From Cryobacterium shii (GTDB lineage Bacteria; Actinomycetota; Actinomycetes; Actinomycetales; Microbacteriaceae): 64,000 nucleotides of DNA. Position 1 is the first letter of the stretch. Each line of letters starts with the position of its first letter. The notes beneath the pieces were generated by a model. That model saw only the letters and a program-made list of their open reading frames with translations. It was not told where the DNA came from and made no database searches. The position numbers and the translations under genes were made by a program. Location of the stretch: the NCBI RefSeq assembly GCF_004402595.1, contig NZ_SOFY01000011.1:181897-245896 (forward strand), in the 5' to 3' direction. Below, in pieces: positions 54,380 to 62,119 of this stretch.

Positions 54380-56515
54380 ATGAGCATGCGATCTGTGGTG
54401 AAGGGTGGTGCGCTGGTCGTCGCGGCAACGACGTTCCTGACCGGGTGCACGGCGCAGGCAGCCACGGATGCGCCGGACGGCCTGACCTGGGCCGAGCGCT
54501 GGTCCGAGACCTGGAACGGCTTCTTCGACAGTTGGCTGGCACCGCTCGCGTCGCCGGGGTGGGCAATGCTCATGCTGGCCGCGCTTGCCCTCGTCCTCGC
54601 CCGGCTGCTCGCGTTCATCCCGATCATGTGGAGGGGCAGGACCAGCCAGACAACCGTGAATCGATTCAAAGGGTGGGGACTCGCACTGATCCTGACCGGA
54701 GCCGTGGCGGTGGTCTCGTGGGCGGGCGGCGCCGGGGCCCGCTGGCTGTTGGCCGCTGCCGGGACCCTTGCGGTCGTCGCCGGCACGGCCGCCTTCTCCC
54801 GCGGGCTGGCCACCGACCGCCGGATCTCCGTTCAGGTCCGCGACGACACCGGCAAACCCGTCGAGTCGCGCACGAGGAATGTCATGGTCCTGTTGACCGG
54901 GCTCGGCGGGAGCAAACCCGAAGGATTGCACTTCGCGATCGGGAGCGACGTCGAGGTCCTCTCCGATGCGTCGCTCTCGGGCGTGCTGCCGGGCAAGGTG
55001 CTGGCCGTGCTGCAGGCCGTTTCGACCTTCGTCTTCGGCACCGCTCCCTGGCGTCTGTGGGTGGATGCCACGAGCCAGGACAATCTCGCCGTGAGCCTGA
55101 CCCGCCACGGCCGGCAGGTTGACGCCACGGCCATCAACCGTGACGAGCTGAGATTGACCGAGGTCGATGGGGGCGGCGACGTCGACCTGGACAAGTTCGT
55201 GGCGGCATTCGCGCTGACGGCCCTCACCGAGGGCTACACGGATCTTGAGGGGCTCGCCGGCGCATCATCCTGGCGTGCGCTCGGACTGCACTACGTCGCG
55301 TCCACCGATTTCTACGACGACGACCGTGCCGCGAGTGCTCTCCGGCTCCTGAGCAGCGCCGTCAACCTCGACCCGAACAGCCACGCCGCGAGGCTCCTGC
55401 TTCAGTTCAGACAGCACCGCTCCGCAACGGAGTTCGAGGAGCTCCGGCGCTACGCCGACTGGCTCAGCAATGAAGCGGACCATCTGGAGGCGAAGCACCA
55501 GCCCGCGCACAGGTCGCCGTGGTGGTCGCGGACCCCCGCATTCCCCGTTCCCACCGAGACGGATCCCGTGGCCGCGGATTTTGCGATGCACTACCGACGG
55601 GTGCTCCTGAACTATGTGATCACCGTGGAGAACCTCGCGTCGATCCCGGATCAAGGGTCCGACCCGAGTACCACTCCGCAGGTGAGCCACGCGAGGGAGC
55701 GGGCTCTGCAACTGGTGCGCCTGATCGATGGCAGCAGAGGCGCGGAGGGCAGTCGGGGGCCAGAACTCACCCTGCTGGAACAGAACATGCGACTGGTGGC
55801 CGCCACCGGCTACGTCGCCCTGGGCGGGTCACAGGACCTCGCCGAGATCAATGGCCGGATCAAGGAAGCCGGCATGTCTGCCTCGCCCTGGGTGCGCTAC
55901 GACCTGGCGTGCATGCTCTACGCCCAAAGCCGGGAGCAGACGAACGAGAAATGGAAGGAAGAGTTGCGGAATCTCGCCCTCGAGCACCTCGAGTACGCGA
56001 TGATCGCCGAGCGACCGCGCAACTTCGTCTGGAAGGACCCGATGCTGGTCGAGCTGCACCCCGATCCCCGGTTCCAGAAGCTGGCGCGCATACCCCGCAC
56101 CGACTTCTGGGATCTGGACCCGCTCGCGCCCTACCGGGAGAAGTTCGCCGACCTCGGCATCAGCAGCCCGCTTCATCTGTCGACTTTCGTGGGAACCAGG
56201 GCGGAGCTCAGCGACCATCTCGGGGCCAGCCGGCTGCACACGGCGCTTCTGCTGGACATCTCCGAACTCGCGAACCGCACGGAAACCCTCTCGCTCCTGC
56301 CGTGGGCGGGGCCTCTGCACAGCACGTACAAAGTGGAACTCGTATCCGCACTCCTCAAGGAGGGCATTGTCAGCGCCGCGGAACTCGGAAAGCTGGGCGA
56401 GCAGGAGCGGGACCTGCTGATCGCGAAGGTATTCCGCTCACTGGACCAGGGGTTCCCCTACGAGACGTTCGACTTCCTGATTGTCGCCGCCTGGGTGGAT
56501 TCCCTGGTGCCGTGA
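54380..56515 (+). CDS. large lipoprotein/membrane protein with repeat-like helical region, unrecognised
   Basis: 711 residues. The N-terminus has a lipobox-like FLTGC (Cys24), followed by two or three membrane helices (about 55-75, 95-120 and 120-140). A mixed domain (about 145-270) contains LLTGLGGSKPEGLHFAIGSD and SQDNLAVSLTRHGRQVDATA. A TPR-like helical section (about 280-570) has ASALRLLSSAVNLDPNSHAA and EELRRYADWLSNEADHLEAK. The C-terminal 130 residues hold helix-hairpin-helix-like turns (LGISSPLHLSTFVGTRAELS, KEGIVSAAELGKLGEQERDL) as in DUF4332. No close family is recognised. It stands alone between a hypothetical gene and a convergent SDR. Confidence 0.7.
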   Translation: MSMRSVVKGGALVVAATTFLTGCTAQAATDAPDGLTWAERWSETWNGFFDSWLAPLASPGWAMLMLAALALVLARLLAFIPIMWRGRTSQTTVNRFKGWGLALILTGAVAVVSWAGGAGARWLLAAAGTLAVVAGTAAFSRGLATDRRISVQVRDDTGKPVESRTRNVMVLLTGLGGSKPEGLHFAIGSDVEVLSDASLSGVLPGKVLAVLQAVSTFVFGTAPWRLWVDATSQDNLAVSLTRHGRQVDATAINRDELRLTEVDGGGDVDLDKFVAAFALTALTEGYTDLEGLAGASSWRALGLHYVASTDFYDDDRAASALRLLSSAVNLDPNSHAARLLLQFRQHRSATEFEELRRYADWLSNEADHLEAKHQPAHRSPWWSRTPAFPVPTETDPVAADFAMHYRRVLLNYVITVENLASIPDQGSDPSTTPQVSHARERALQLVRLIDGSRGAEGSRGPELTLLEQNMRLVAATGYVALGGSQDLAEINGRIKEAGMSASPWVRYDLACMLYAQSREQTNEKWKEELRNLALEHLEYAMIAERPRNFVWKDPMLVELHPDPRFQKLARIPRTDFWDLDPLAPYREKFADLGISSPLHLSTFVGTRAELSDHLGASRLHTALLLDISELANRTETLSLLPWAGPLHSTYKVELVSALLKEGIVSAAELGKLGEQERDLLIAKVFRSLDQGFPYETFDFLIVAAWVDSLVP

Positions 56516-56538
56516 GCCGGTGCCGTGACCCGGTGCCA

Positions 56539-57369
56539 CTAGGCGGACTGGGTTCGCGTCGTCAGTGAGGCAATCACGCCGCCGTCGACGAGCAGGTCGG
56601 TTCCGGTGATGAAGGTGGAGTCCGGACCGGTCAGGAAGGCGACGGCCGCGGCAATGTCAGCCGGCGTTCCGATCCGGCCGGTCGCGCTGCCCGCGATCAT
56701 GCCCCGCATCTGTTCACCATTGGGACCCGCGAGCTCCTGGGCGCCCATGGGTGTCGAGATGATCCCCGGGCTGATCGAGTTCACGCGGGCACCCCGCTCG
56801 CCCCAGGCCACCGACGCCGCGCACACCCGCACCGCGTTCGCCCGCTTCGAGAGGGAGTACGCGGCACCGGAGTCGGTGATCCCGCTCACTTCCAGCTCGG
56901 CCAGCCGGAGCAACTCTGCCGTGGGCGTCATCGCCAGCTTCACCTCCAGCTCCGGGGTGAGCCGGGCCAGATGGCCCGCCATCGAGGCGATGAAGACCCC
57001 GGAACCACCGGGCGCGATCACCGCGCCGAAGGCGTCCAGGACGAGGGCGGTGCCGAGCAGGTCCACCGTCAGGATCGCGTCGACGGAGGCCTGAACGGGT
57101 GAGAGTCCGGCGGTGTGGATGACGGTGCTCACCGGGCCCAGGGCCGCGGCATCCGTCGCCAGCCTGTGCACCGACTTCGCCTGCGCGACGTCGACGAGGT
57201 GTACCACGACGTCGAAGCCCTCGCCGCGAAGTCTGTCGGCCGCCGCCTGCAGCGCGACCTCGTCGAAGTCGGCAAGCACAACCGTGGCACCGAGACCCGT
57301 GCGGCGAACCGCCGCCAGCCCCATCCCGCCGGTGCCGATACAGACAACGATTCGCTTCTGAACGCTCAT
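56539..57369 (-). CDS. short-chain dehydrogenase/reductase
   Basis: 276 residues. The cofactor loop is CIGTGGMGLAAVRR and differs slightly from TGxxxGxG. VIHTAGLSPVQ replaces the usual NNAG. The catalytic YxxxK is in GAAYSLSKRANAVRV, and NSISPGIISTPMG and FITGTDLLVDGG close the fold. The substrate is unknown. The stop is 23 bases from the end of the large convergent lipoprotein gene. Confidence 0.88.
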   Translation of the reverse strand: MSVQKRIVVCIGTGGMGLAAVRRTGLGATVVLADFDEVALQAAADRLRGEGFDVVVHLVDVAQAKSVHRLATDAAALGPVSTVIHTAGLSPVQASVDAILTVDLLGTALVLDAFGAVIAPGGSGVFIASMAGHLARLTPELEVKLAMTPTAELLRLAELEVSGITDSGAAYSLSKRANAVRVCAASVAWGERGARVNSISPGIISTPMGAQELAGPNGEQMRGMIAGSATGRIGTPADIAAAVAFLTGPDSTFITGTDLLVDGGVIASLTTRTQSA

Positions 57370-57497
57370 GGGAACCGGACCTCCAGGGCCTCATCATCAC
57401 GGGACGCACCGTCCCGTGCCTCTTCGCGTCCACCGTGGTCCAGGTCCAGCGGGAAATCAACTCCGGGAAGCCAGTCCAGGCCCTCACGTTTGCGCCG

Positions 57498-59228
57498 ATG
57501 AGTGCGAGTATTGCGGATTCCACCGAATCCCCTCAAGCTCTGGGCATGGCCCTCCACCTCGACCGACAGGCAGAAATCGTTCGGATTCTCTCCCGCAACG
57601 GCTTTCACCTGCTCGCCGCGCGGTCGGGGCTGGCCCGGCGGATCCTGAAACCGGGATTCCTCGACGCTTTCACGCCGGACGGACCGCCCCACGACGAAGC
57701 CTTCGAATCACCGGAGATCATCCGTCGTACCCTGCAGGAACTCGGCCCGACCTTCATCAAGCTCGGCCAGATCCTGTCGACCCGGCCAGACCTCGTGCAC
57801 CCGGACCTCGCGACCCAGCTGGCGAAGCTTCAGGACCAGGACCCGCCGATGCCGATAGACCAGACCCGGCGCCTCATCGCCCGGGAGCTGGGCACCCCGA
57901 TCGACGAGGCGTTCTTGTCCTTCGACGAGGAGGTCGTCGGAAGCGGGTCCCTCGCCCAGGCCCACGGCGCGGTGCTGCCCGACGGGTCACGGGTGGTCGT
58001 GAAAATCCAGCGCGAGGGGATCGTCCACACGATCAACGCCGACCTGGAGATCCTGCAGAACGTCGTGCGCGAGCTGGCGAGACAGTCGCCGTCCATCAAT
58101 GAACTCGGGGTGGCGGGTTTCTTCGAGGAGTTCAGCCGGCAGCTGAGGGGGGAGCTCGATTTCGAAGCCGAGGGACGCAACGCCGAGCGAATCCAGGCGA
58201 ACTTCGCGCAGAGCCCCGGGCTGCACATTCCGCGCATCGACTGGTCGCGCACCACCACCCGGATGCTCACCGAGGAGCGCCTGTCGGGCGTCAAGATCAC
58301 CGATGTGGACGCGCTGGACCTGCTCGGCGTCGATCGCAGCGCGCTGGCCGATCGGGCCACGACGGTGATCCTCGACATGGTGCTGCGCGACGGGTTCTTC
58401 CACGCCGATCCCCATCCCGGCAACATGCTCGTTCAGCCGGACGGGGTGATCGGTCTGCTCGACTACGGCATGGTGGGGTCGCTGACCGACAACATCCGTA
58501 ATCAATTGATCGACGTGGTGATCGCGCTGTCCCTGCAGCATTCCGACCGGCTCGCCGCGATGCTGCTCCGGCTGGCCCCGCCGCCAGGCCGCATCGATCG
58601 CACGGATTTCGCCGAGGCGCTGGCGCGGATCATCGACCGGTACACCGGGCTGACGCTCAAGGAACTGCCCGCGGGCGAGCTGATCACGGCAGTCATGGAC
58701 CTGATGCGCCGGTACCACCTGCAGGTTCCGCCCGCGGTGGCGATGGTGTCGAAGATGCTCGTGATGTGCGAGGGCACGGGACTGGTGCTCGACCCGGAGT
58801 TCAGCATCAGCACCGCACTCAAGCCCTACGCACTCGACCTCCTGCAGCGCAGACTGCAGCCGTCGTACCTCGGGGGGAGGCTCCTGACCGGCTTTCTGGA
58901 CGTGGCCGACCTGGGGCTCCCCCTGCCCGCACGCCTGACCCGGATCCTGGACCGCTACGAGCAGGAGGGCATGGGCATCAGCATCGACCCGGAACAGGCC
59001 GAACCCTACGTGCGCCGGGTGGAAGACATCAGCGAGCGCCTGGTGGCCGGGATGCTGCTGGCGTCGCTGATCAATGCGATCGGCGTGCTGGGCTCCACCG
59101 ACAATCGATGGCTGTCCCGGGTTCGCGGCCCGCTGCTGGTGATCGGCTCGGTTGCGGCAGCGGGCCTGGTGGCATTCATCGCCATCAACACCAGGCTGGC
59201 CCTGGTGCGGCTGGAGCGGATAAGGTGA
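57498..59228 (+). CDS. ABC1/AarF (UbiB-like) kinase family protein
   Basis: 576 residues taking ATG at 57498. Starts at 57435 and 57546 are possible, and none has a strong Shine-Dalgarno. The ABC1 motifs are ELGPTFIKLGQILSTRPDLV (KxGQ), VGSGSLAQAHGAVLPDGSRV (Ala-rich nucleotide loop), RGELDFEAEGRNAERI, DGFFHADPHPGNML and LLDYGMVG (metal-binding D-x-G). One or two C-terminal membrane helices anchor it. The family supports quinone or isoprenoid lipid metabolism; the substrate is unknown. Confidence 0.9.
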   Translation: MSASIADSTESPQALGMALHLDRQAEIVRILSRNGFHLLAARSGLARRILKPGFLDAFTPDGPPHDEAFESPEIIRRTLQELGPTFIKLGQILSTRPDLVHPDLATQLAKLQDQDPPMPIDQTRRLIARELGTPIDEAFLSFDEEVVGSGSLAQAHGAVLPDGSRVVVKIQREGIVHTINADLEILQNVVRELARQSPSINELGVAGFFEEFSRQLRGELDFEAEGRNAERIQANFAQSPGLHIPRIDWSRTTTRMLTEERLSGVKITDVDALDLLGVDRSALADRATTVILDMVLRDGFFHADPHPGNMLVQPDGVIGLLDYGMVGSLTDNIRNQLIDVVIALSLQHSDRLAAMLLRLAPPPGRIDRTDFAEALARIIDRYTGLTLKELPAGELITAVMDLMRRYHLQVPPAVAMVSKMLVMCEGTGLVLDPEFSISTALKPYALDLLQRRLQPSYLGGRLLTGFLDVADLGLPLPARLTRILDRYEQEGMGISIDPEQAEPYVRRVEDISERLVAGMLLASLINAIGVLGSTDNRWLSRVRGPLLVIGSVAAAGLVAFIAINTRLALVRLERIR

Positions 59229-59348
59229 CACCGCGTGTTTGTTCCGCCCCCGGGCAGACCCCGTACAGGTCTCCGTCACCTGCCGGAAACCTGGGCGGAC
59301 TTGTCTGATCTGCGGGTCGGGCACCAGCCCCCCCCTGAGGAGGACACG

Positions 59349-60929
59349 ATGAAGTTCACGAAAATCGGTGTGACCACGGCGGTGGGCCTGGGACTGGGTC
59401 TGGCCGTGCTCACCACAGCCTCGCTTCCCGCGACGGCGACGCCGGACTCGGGCACCGCCGGAGTCGCAGCCAACTCCGCGTTCGGCATCCAGAACAATGT
59501 GCTCGCTGCCGGCCTCGAGCAGAGCCCCGTTGCCTACGGCCAGCTTCCACTGGCAAACCCGCACGGCGAAGTGTCCCACTACGGGTACAACACGGCCAAC
59601 GGCGGACCGCTGACTCAGGACGCGAAAGAGGCGTTCAAGACCGAGCCGGACAAGAACGTCTACCTCGTCTTCGGCGCAAAGCACTACCTGTTCCAGGGCC
59701 ACGAAGGCGGACCGCAGGGCTACGTCACCCGCATCGATCTCGACGAAAAGGACCTGACCAAGAGGGTCACCCTGATCGCGGACACCCGTTCGGACGGGGC
59801 CGCCGTTCCCACCTTCGACGGCATCACCTGGGATCCGTTCACACACCAGCTCCTCTTGGCCGCCGAAGCCACGGCGCCCAAGGGCGGCGTCTTCGGCATC
59901 ACCCTCGATGACAAGGGCGACCCGGTCGACGGCAAGATCGTGCCGCTCCCGGCGCTCGGCTCCGGCGGCTATGAGGGCATTCAGAACGACTCCGCCGGCA
60001 ACGTGTGGCTGGTTGAGGACATCGGCGGCGCCAAGAAGGCCGGCGGCAAGGTCCCCAACAGCTACGTCTACCGCTTCACCCCGACGAAGGCGGGCGACCT
60101 GTCCACCGGCACCCTGCAGGCCCTGCAGGTGAACCGTGCCGACGGCTCCCCCGTCACGGCCAAGCAGCTCGCGGACAACCCGTCCGACCAGTTCGTCACC
60201 GACCTGCACAGCTACGGTGCGTCATTCAACACGACGTGGGTCACGGTCACCACCGGGGCCAACAACAGCGCGACCGCTGCCGCCGCGGCCGCCGGCGCCA
60301 CCCCGTTCAAACGTCCCGAGAACGGCGTCTTCCGCCCCGGAACGAATTTCGGCGAGTTCTACTTCACCGAGACCGGCGACACCGACAAGGGCAGCACCCT
60401 CCCGGGCGCCTTCGGCGGCGTGTTCCGCCTGAGCCAGTCGTCTCCGACGGCGCAGACCGGCAAGCTGTCCCCCGCGTTCCTCGGCGACCTGGAGCACACG
60501 GGCCTGGACAACATCCAGTTCGCGAGCAAGGACAAGCTGATGGTGGTCGAGGATGCCGGCGACTCCCTGCACGCCCAGCGCGACGCCCTCGACTCCGGCT
60601 ACCTTCTGGACCTCGCCGGGAAGGGCAAGAAGGCTCCGGAGGCCGTGCGCTGGCTGGCCGAGGGCCGCGACGCCTCCGCGACCTACGACCACAACACCAG
60701 CCCCGGCTACAACGACGGCGACAACGAGATTACGGGCATCCACGTTTCCAACGGTGACCCGACGGCCGCCGGAATCCTCGGCGCCCAGACCCCGCAGATG
60801 ATGGGCGGCGACTGGCGCACGTTCTGGACCCAGCAGCACGGCGACAACGTGACGTGGGAGCTGCACACCGCGGCCGCCGCGGACTCGCACGGCGACGACC
60901 GGCACGACGGCAAGAACGACCGGGACTAG
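59349..60929 (+). CDS. secreted PhoX-like phosphatase (DUF839)
   Basis: 526 residues from ATG at 59349 with GAGGAG upstream. The signal peptide KIGVTTAVGLGLGLAVLTTA ends in ATA. DUF839-type beta-propeller segments include FDGITWDPFTHQLLLAAEAT, GGYEGIQNDSAGNVWLVEDI, NGVFRPGTNFGEFYFTETGD and AFGGVFRLSQ, with a C-terminal NEITGIHVSNGDPTAAGILG. PhoX enzymes are calcium/iron-dependent alkaline phosphatases; metal ligands were not checked one by one. The His/Asp tail (DSHGDDRHDGKND) is notable. A strong terminator follows. Confidence 0.85.
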   Translation: MKFTKIGVTTAVGLGLGLAVLTTASLPATATPDSGTAGVAANSAFGIQNNVLAAGLEQSPVAYGQLPLANPHGEVSHYGYNTANGGPLTQDAKEAFKTEPDKNVYLVFGAKHYLFQGHEGGPQGYVTRIDLDEKDLTKRVTLIADTRSDGAAVPTFDGITWDPFTHQLLLAAEATAPKGGVFGITLDDKGDPVDGKIVPLPALGSGGYEGIQNDSAGNVWLVEDIGGAKKAGGKVPNSYVYRFTPTKAGDLSTGTLQALQVNRADGSPVTAKQLADNPSDQFVTDLHSYGASFNTTWVTVTTGANNSATAAAAAAGATPFKRPENGVFRPGTNFGEFYFTETGDTDKGSTLPGAFGGVFRLSQSSPTAQTGKLSPAFLGDLEHTGLDNIQFASKDKLMVVEDAGDSLHAQRDALDSGYLLDLAGKGKKAPEAVRWLAEGRDASATYDHNTSPGYNDGDNEITGIHVSNGDPTAAGILGAQTPQMMGGDWRTFWTQQHGDNVTWELHTAAAADSHGDDRHDGKNDRD

Positions 60930-60950
60930 CCCGCAACCCGTTCCGCACCA

Positions 60951-60993
60951 CGAGAGATGCCCCGGTTGCCGCCAGCAACCGGGGCATCTCTCG
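60951..60993 (+). terminator. intrinsic terminator after the PhoX-like gene
   Basis: A perfect 19-bp stem (CGAGAGATGCCCCGGTTGC and its complement) closes on a 5-base loop (CGCCA), 21 bases after the stop codon. Confidence 0.9.
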
Positions 60994-61124
60994 TGTGTGA
61001 GAGCGAACCCGCGGTTCGTGGCGCACCCTGTGACCGGCGGCGCATGGTCTAACGGGCGCCCGCGTCCCCAGGGTGGGCCGCGAGTGGGAGCCTGCCGAGG
61101 ACGGCGGCACGATCAGGCACCCGC

Positions 61125-61622
61125 TCAGGCGCTGACGTCCTCGGCGAGCAGCGTATCGATCTGCCCCAGTGCCTGCCGCATGCCCTCTTCCATGCCCATC
61201 TCGGTCATCTTCTGCAGCTGGTCCAGGCTCTCGAACGTGGACACCATGGTCATTCGGGTGCGCCCTCCGGCTTCGTCCAGGGTCACCACCGCCCGCACCG
61301 AGCCCATCTGGGCGACCGGATCGCCGTTCTCGTCGGCGAACCCGTCCTCGAACTCCAACCGGTGCGGCGGCTCAATCAGCGTGGTCACCCACCAGCCGGC
61401 CCCCTTCTCGCCCTCCGGGCCGGTCATGAAGTAATTCGACCGGCCGCCGGGCACGAAGTCGTGCCGCTCGAAGGTGGCCGGCCAGGTCGGCGGGCCCCAC
61501 CACCGCTCGAGCTGGCGAGGGTCCTGCCAGAGGCGCCACACCCGCTGCACGCTCGCGTCGAAATCGGCCACGAATGTGAGGGTGAGCGCCTCGGTGTCGG
61601 TTTGTGAACTAACGACGGTCAT
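61125..61622 (-). CDS. SRPBCC (AHSA1-type) domain protein
   Basis: 165 residues. The AHSA1/START fold is visible in LTFVADFDASVQRVWRLWQD, LERWWGPPTWPATFERHDFV, PGGRSNYFMTGPEGEKGAGW and RTRMTMVSTFESLDQLQKMT. It probably binds a hydrophobic ligand. Its start overlaps the ArsR stop by four bases, the common ArsR-AHSA1 pair. Confidence 0.88.
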   Translation of the reverse strand: MTVVSSQTDTEALTLTFVADFDASVQRVWRLWQDPRQLERWWGPPTWPATFERHDFVPGGRSNYFMTGPEGEKGAGWWVTTLIEPPHRLEFEDGFADENGDPVAQMGSVRAVVTLDEAGGRTRMTMVSTFESLDQLQKMTEMGMEEGMRQALGQIDTLLAEDVSA

Positions 61623-61996
61623 GATTTCTCTCCTTCTCGATCCTGTTCATTTCCTGGTTCATTGGGGTCTTCCCGCAGGATGTCGCTAATGCTCTGGGCG
61701 CGAAACCGCCACACTTCCTCGTAGTGCTCGAGCAGGCGGGCCGCCCGGCGCACGGTCTCGAGGTTTCCGTGCACGATCTGCTCCCTTCCCCGGCGTTCCT
61801 TGACGACGAGGGACGCGCGTTCCAGCACCGCCACGTGCTTCTGCACCGCGGCGAAGCTCATGGCGTAGCTCGCGGCGAGCGCCGTCACCGACTGCTCGCG
61901 CTGCGCGACGCGCACCACGATGTCCCGGCGGGTCGCATCGGCGAGCGCCTGGAAGATGCGATCCACTTCGTCGTCCTGCATGTTTTGTGCAACCAT
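61619..61996 (-). CDS. ArsR-family transcriptional regulator
   Basis: 125 residues from ATG at 61996 (ATG at 61981 is also possible). The winged helix (FQALADATRRDIVVRVAQRE, SFAAVQKHVAVLERASLVVK) is complete. There is no metal-binding CxC. It is coupled to the SRPBCC gene and is divergent from the SQR-like gene. A perfect palindrome covers its start codon. Confidence 0.88.
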   Translation of the reverse strand: MVAQNMQDDEVDRIFQALADATRRDIVVRVAQREQSVTALAASYAMSFAAVQKHVAVLERASLVVKERRGREQIVHGNLETVRRAARLLEHYEEVWRFRAQSISDILREDPNEPGNEQDREGEKS

Positions 61997-62003
61997 TTGG
62001 TTG
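61990..62003. promoter_or_regulatory. operator palindrome at the ArsR start codon
   Basis: CAACCATTTGGTTG is a perfect palindrome spanning the ATG at 61996. ACAACC...GGTTGT-type sites are seen next to other ArsR/AHSA1 pairs, so autoregulation is likely. Confidence 0.6.
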
Positions 62004-62054
62004 TACTTTAGACCTCCTGGGCACCGAGGCGCAAGCATTATTTCCGATCCATAG

Positions 62055-62069
62055 ATACCCCACGGGTAT
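62055..62069. promoter_or_regulatory. CsoR/CstR-like operator, copy 5 (SQR-like gene)
   Basis: ATACCCCACGGGTAT (ATACCC, 3-base centre, GGGTAT) lies 51 bases before the ATG at 62120. It is the shortest copy, with a 15-base span, and lies in the ArsR/SQR divergent region. Confidence 0.6.
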
Positions 62070-62119
62070 AGGGGTGGTGTCGACGCAACAGCACCGTTAC
62101 TGAAAATGTGGGGTCTGAA

